Shown here: positions 6,930-8,744 of the stretch, in pieces | Layout: every line of letters starts with the position of its first letter | How positions within the stretch are numbered: position 1 is the first letter of the stretch | Assembly: GCA_012274205.1 (NCBI GenBank) | Contig: JAAOZY010000247.1 | Span: 1-8,744 of the forward strand | From: Betaproteobacteria bacterium | GTDB lineage: Bacteria > Pseudomonadota > Gammaproteobacteria > Burkholderiales > SG8-39 | Length of the DNA stretch: 8,744 bases | Reading direction: 5' to 3' | The notes under the pieces: generated by a model | What the model saw: the letters and a program-made list of their open reading frames with translations, nothing else | Told to the model about the DNA's origin: nothing | The model's database searches: none | Made by a program: the position numbers and the translations under genes

Positions 6930-7682
6930 TCAGAACTGATAGCGGCGCAGGCCGCCATCCACCGGTATCACGGCACCGGTGATGTAGCGCGCCCGCGGCG
7001 AAGCGAGAAAGCACACCAGCTGCGCAATGTCTTCGGGCTCGCCGTATGCGCCCACCGGAATTTCATTGTCAGCCTGCCATTGGCGGTATTCGGGCGTGTA
7101 GTTGCGCAGGATCTGCTCACTCATGATGCGCCCGGGCGGAATCGAATTCACGGTGATGCCGTGCCTGCCCACTTCCCGCGACAGGCCCTTGGCCCAGGAA
7201 TGCATCGCCGCCTTGGCGCAGAATGCGCCGTTGATGCCCTCGGGCTCGGACTTGCCGGTAATGTTGATGATGCGCCCCCAGTTGCGCTGCATCATCTGCC
7301 CGAGAAGCTGGTGCGCTAGCTGGCGCTGGCGCGTGAAGTTGAGCGTGAGCGCCTCGTCCCACTGTGCCTCGCTCGCGTCCAGCGCAAAGCGCCGGCTGCC
7401 GCCGGCATTGTTCACCAGGATATCGACCGATCCGAGTCCGTCCAGGGCCGAATGCGCAATCGCTGCGGCCGCCTCGGCCTGCATCAGGTCGCACTCGATC
7501 ACCACCGGATCGGCTCCGCCGGCGGCGGTGATTTCCGCCGCAAGCTGCTGCAGCAGGTGCCTGCGCCGCGCCACGATCGCCAGGCGCACGCCCTCGGCCG
7601 CCAGCGCCAGCGCGATACCGCGGCCGATGCCGCTGCTGGCGCCGGTCACCAGCCCCGTCTTGCCGTCGATATCCAGCTTCAT
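6930..7682 (-). CDS. Short-chain dehydrogenase/reductase (SDR)-like protein with altered catalytic residues
   Basis: This is a classical-SDR-sized protein of 250 residues. The Rossmann nucleotide motif TGASSGIG is at 13-20, CDL at 64-66, NNAGG at 91-95, the structural Asn115 in TLNFT, and the C-terminal ITGAVIPVDGG at 234-244. The active-site segment is unusual: where classical SDRs have YxxxK it reads F-C-A-K (Phe154, codon TTC 7223-7221, and Lys157), and the catalytic Ser region reads NITGKSEPEG with no Ser in the standard place. ITVNSIPPGRIMSEQ (176-190) is a well-marked block. Cofactor binding looks intact, but normal Tyr-based chemistry does not. The frame extends to an ATG at 7745, but MKLDIDGKTGLVTG is the normal SDR beginning, GGGGA (7695-7691) lies 8 bases upstream, and a promoter candidate at 7715-7723 falls inside the longer version. 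It converges with the MFS gene, leaving 100 bases in which I see no convincing terminator. Substrate unknown. Confidence 0.9.
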   Translation of the reverse strand: MKLDIDGKTGLVTGASSGIGRGIALALAAEGVRLAIVARRRHLLQQLAAEITAAGGADPVVIECDLMQAEAAAAIAHSALDGLGSVDILVNNAGGSRRFALDASEAQWDEALTLNFTRQRQLAHQLLGQMMQRNWGRIINITGKSEPEGINGAFCAKAAMHSWAKGLSREVGRHGITVNSIPPGRIMSEQILRNYTPEYRQWQADNEIPVGAYGEPEDIAQLVCFLASPRARYITGAVIPVDGGLRRYQF

Positions 7683-7714
7683 CCGCAGCGTCCCCGTTCG
7701 CCATTGCGCCCGGT

Positions 7715-7723
7715 ATGGTAGCA
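7715..7723 (-). promoter_or_regulatory. Extended -10 promoter element upstream of the SDR gene
   Basis: On the minus strand TGCTACCAT reads as an extended -10: TG, one base, then TACCAT, with four of six consensus matches. Transcription would start near 7708, giving a leader of about 26 bases that carries the GGGGA ribosome binding site of the SDR gene. No recognisable -35 lies 16-18 bases upstream, as expected of an activator-dependent promoter. Confidence 0.4.
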
Positions 7724-7762
7724 GGACAGCGCTGCGCTCGCGCATGCGGCGCAGGAGCGGCC

Positions 7763-7776
7763 TTGACGGATGTCAA
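7763..7776. promoter_or_regulatory. FNR/FixK/DNR-type binding-site palindrome
   Basis: TTGAC-GGAT-GTCAA is a perfect dyad with a 4-base centre. It fits the CRP/FNR-family box TTGAY-N4-RTCAA used by FNR, ANR, DNR and FixK regulators. Its centre (7769.5) is 61.5 bases upstream of the start predicted from the -10 at 7720-7715, the classic class I activator distance. It lies 81 bases before the SDR ATG and 87 bases after the end of the upstream gene. No regulator gene is in view, so which protein binds, and whether it does, is inference. Confidence 0.5.
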
Positions 7777-7863
7777 CACTGCCGGCGCAGCCGGGACCGG
7801 GAGAATGAACGCGACAAGCTCCGCCGCCGTACACCTGCGAACGCGCCTGAAGCCGCGGCAAAC

Positions 7864-8744
7864 TCAGGCGGCGGCGCGCGCTCCGGTTTGCGCGAACGAT
7901 GCTTCCATTTCGCGCCGCAGCTTGTACGCCGGCAGGTTCTTGTCCATGGCGACGTCGGCCCAGCTCAGCGACTGACCTTTCTTCACCGCGCGCACGAGCT
8001 TGACCTGGTGCGCGAGCCCGAGCGGCAGGCCGCCGCAGGCGAGCGATTTCTGCGCCTGGAACAGCTTGCCCCAGACGGTGTAGCCGCCCTCGCCGTCGAG
8101 CATCTCGCCCGCCTTCAGATCGCGCTTCGCGGTCGCGACCACATCGGCATTGAAGCAGGTCGCGGCGCCGGTCGGCTCGCCGCGCAGCCCCACCGCTGCG
8201 ACCGAGATGCCGAGCTCGAGCCCGATCAGGTGCCAGCGCTTGTACAGGCAGGCGTAGCGCCCGCTCGGGTCGGTGCGCACCATATATTCGCTGAAGCAGT
8301 TGCGGATATATTCGGTATCGCCCTCGAATACCACGAACACGCCGAAGCGGATGTCGTAGGGGATCACGCGCCCGTCCTTCTCCAGCGAGGAAATCACCTC
8401 GACCTGGCCTTTCTGGTGCAGCACGCCGCCTTCCGCGATCGGCCGGCAGACAAAGGGAATGTCCTCCACCGATGCCGGCGGATAAGTGAGCCCGTCCGGC
8501 GGCGCCACCAGCCCGGTGGCGTTGCACACGGCCGTGCACTCGATCGAGGGCTTGGAGCCGTCGAGAAAGGAATTGAACATCTTCGGGTTGAGGCCGCCGA
8601 TCCTGGCCTGCTCGGGCGTAAGACCGTAATTGCCCCAGACGGTCTCGGGTGTGGACTCGGAAAAGTGCGGCAGCCACTTATGGCCGCGTCCTGCGGCGAC
8701 CACGGAAAAGCCCGCCGTGCGCGCCCAGTCGACCAGATCGCAGA
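7864..8744 (-). CDS. C-terminal part of a COG4091-type homoserine-dehydrogenase-like oxidoreductase with SAF domain, 5' end outside the window
   Basis: The frame is open from the right edge to TGA 7866-7864, giving 292 residues. The first readable residues are CDLVDWARTAGFSVVAAGRG, so the GTG at 8703 is internal and the real start, with the expected N-terminal Rossmann domain, is beyond the window. Recognisable family stretches are TPETVWGNYGLTPEQA, NPKMFNSFLDGSK, WHLIGLELGISVAAVGLRGEPTGA and, near the C-terminus, the SAF-like region VVATAKRDLKAGEMLDGEGGYTVWGK with GGLPLGLAHQVKLVRAVKKGQ. This matches my knowledge of COG4091 (predicted homoserine dehydrogenase with C-terminal SAF domain, about 430-450 residues); such proteins are sometimes mislabelled as FlgA because of the SAF fold. 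Physiological substrate unknown. The SDR gene follows on the same strand after 181 bases, a gap with its own promoter candidate, so co-transcription is doubtful. Confidence 0.85.
   Translation of the reverse strand, partial: CDLVDWARTAGFSVVAAGRGHKWLPHFSESTPETVWGNYGLTPEQARIGGLNPKMFNSFLDGSKPSIECTAVCNATGLVAPPDGLTYPPASVEDIPFVCRPIAEGGVLHQKGQVEVISSLEKDGRVIPYDIRFGVFVVFEGDTEYIRNCFSEYMVRTDPSGRYACLYKRWHLIGLELGISVAAVGLRGEPTGAATCFNADVVATAKRDLKAGEMLDGEGGYTVWGKLFQAQKSLACGGLPLGLAHQVKLVRAVKKGQSLSWADVAMDKNLPAYKLRREMEASFAQTGARAAA

Noticed and set aside
5386..6939. A 517-codon plus-strand frame overlapping the MFS gene
   Set aside because: It is low-complexity and Arg/Ala-rich without membrane segments, whereas the adjacent frame encodes a clear MFS permease.
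7683..7745. A longer SDR protein starting at ATG 7745 (21 extra residues)
   Set aside because: The extra residues do not resemble an SDR N-terminus, the extension crosses the candidate -10 element, and ATG 7682 has a plausible ribosome binding site.
7782..7794. A CCGGC-GCA-GCCGG hairpin after the COG4091-type gene as a terminator
   Set aside because: The stem is short, no T-tract follows in the minus direction, and such repeats are common by chance at this base composition.

Overview
The window is GC-rich chromosomal DNA, about two-thirds G+C by eye, and probably from a betaproteobacterium. The grounds are a single-chain GcvP of about 960 residues, a gcvT-gcvH-gcvP operon behind a tandem glycine riboswitch, strong GC third-position codon bias and a degenerate c-di-GMP-type EAL protein. 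The lineage is inferred from general resemblance and no search was run.

Layout from left to right: (1) 1-576, plus strand: the C-terminal end of an EAL-domain protein that enters from the left edge and has lost catalytic residues. (2) 631-5346, minus strand: the glycine cleavage operon. In transcription order it has a two-aptamer glycine riboswitch, a candidate intrinsic terminator between aptamer 2 and the gcvT ribosome binding site, gcvT, a 99-base AT-richer spacer with two perfect hairpins, gcvH, and gcvP nine bases further on. (3) About 5347-5626: a divergent intergenic region with a candidate plus-strand promoter. (4) 5627-6829, plus strand: a major facilitator superfamily transporter of unknown substrate. 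(5) 6930-7682, minus strand: a short-chain dehydrogenase/reductase-like protein with Phe where the catalytic Tyr should be. (6) 7683-7863: a spacer with a perfect FNR/FixK/DNR-type palindrome placed exactly at a class I activator distance from an extended -10 element in front of the SDR gene. (7) 7864-8744, minus strand: the C-terminal two thirds of a COG4091-type homoserine-dehydrogenase-like protein with a SAF domain, running off the right edge.

The gcv genes form one functional unit. The riboswitch senses glycine and should allow expression of the P, H and T proteins when glycine is abundant; together with a lipoamide dehydrogenase encoded elsewhere they oxidise glycine to CO2, ammonia and methylene-tetrahydrofolate. 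The other genes have no evident functional link to it.

No mobile element, CRISPR array, tRNA or rRNA was seen, and I found no clear new multi-gene system. The points most worth a second look are regulatory (the hairpin linker in the riboswitch, the terminator, the gcvT-gcvH spacer and the FNR-like box) and the two proteins with altered active sites (EAL and SDR).
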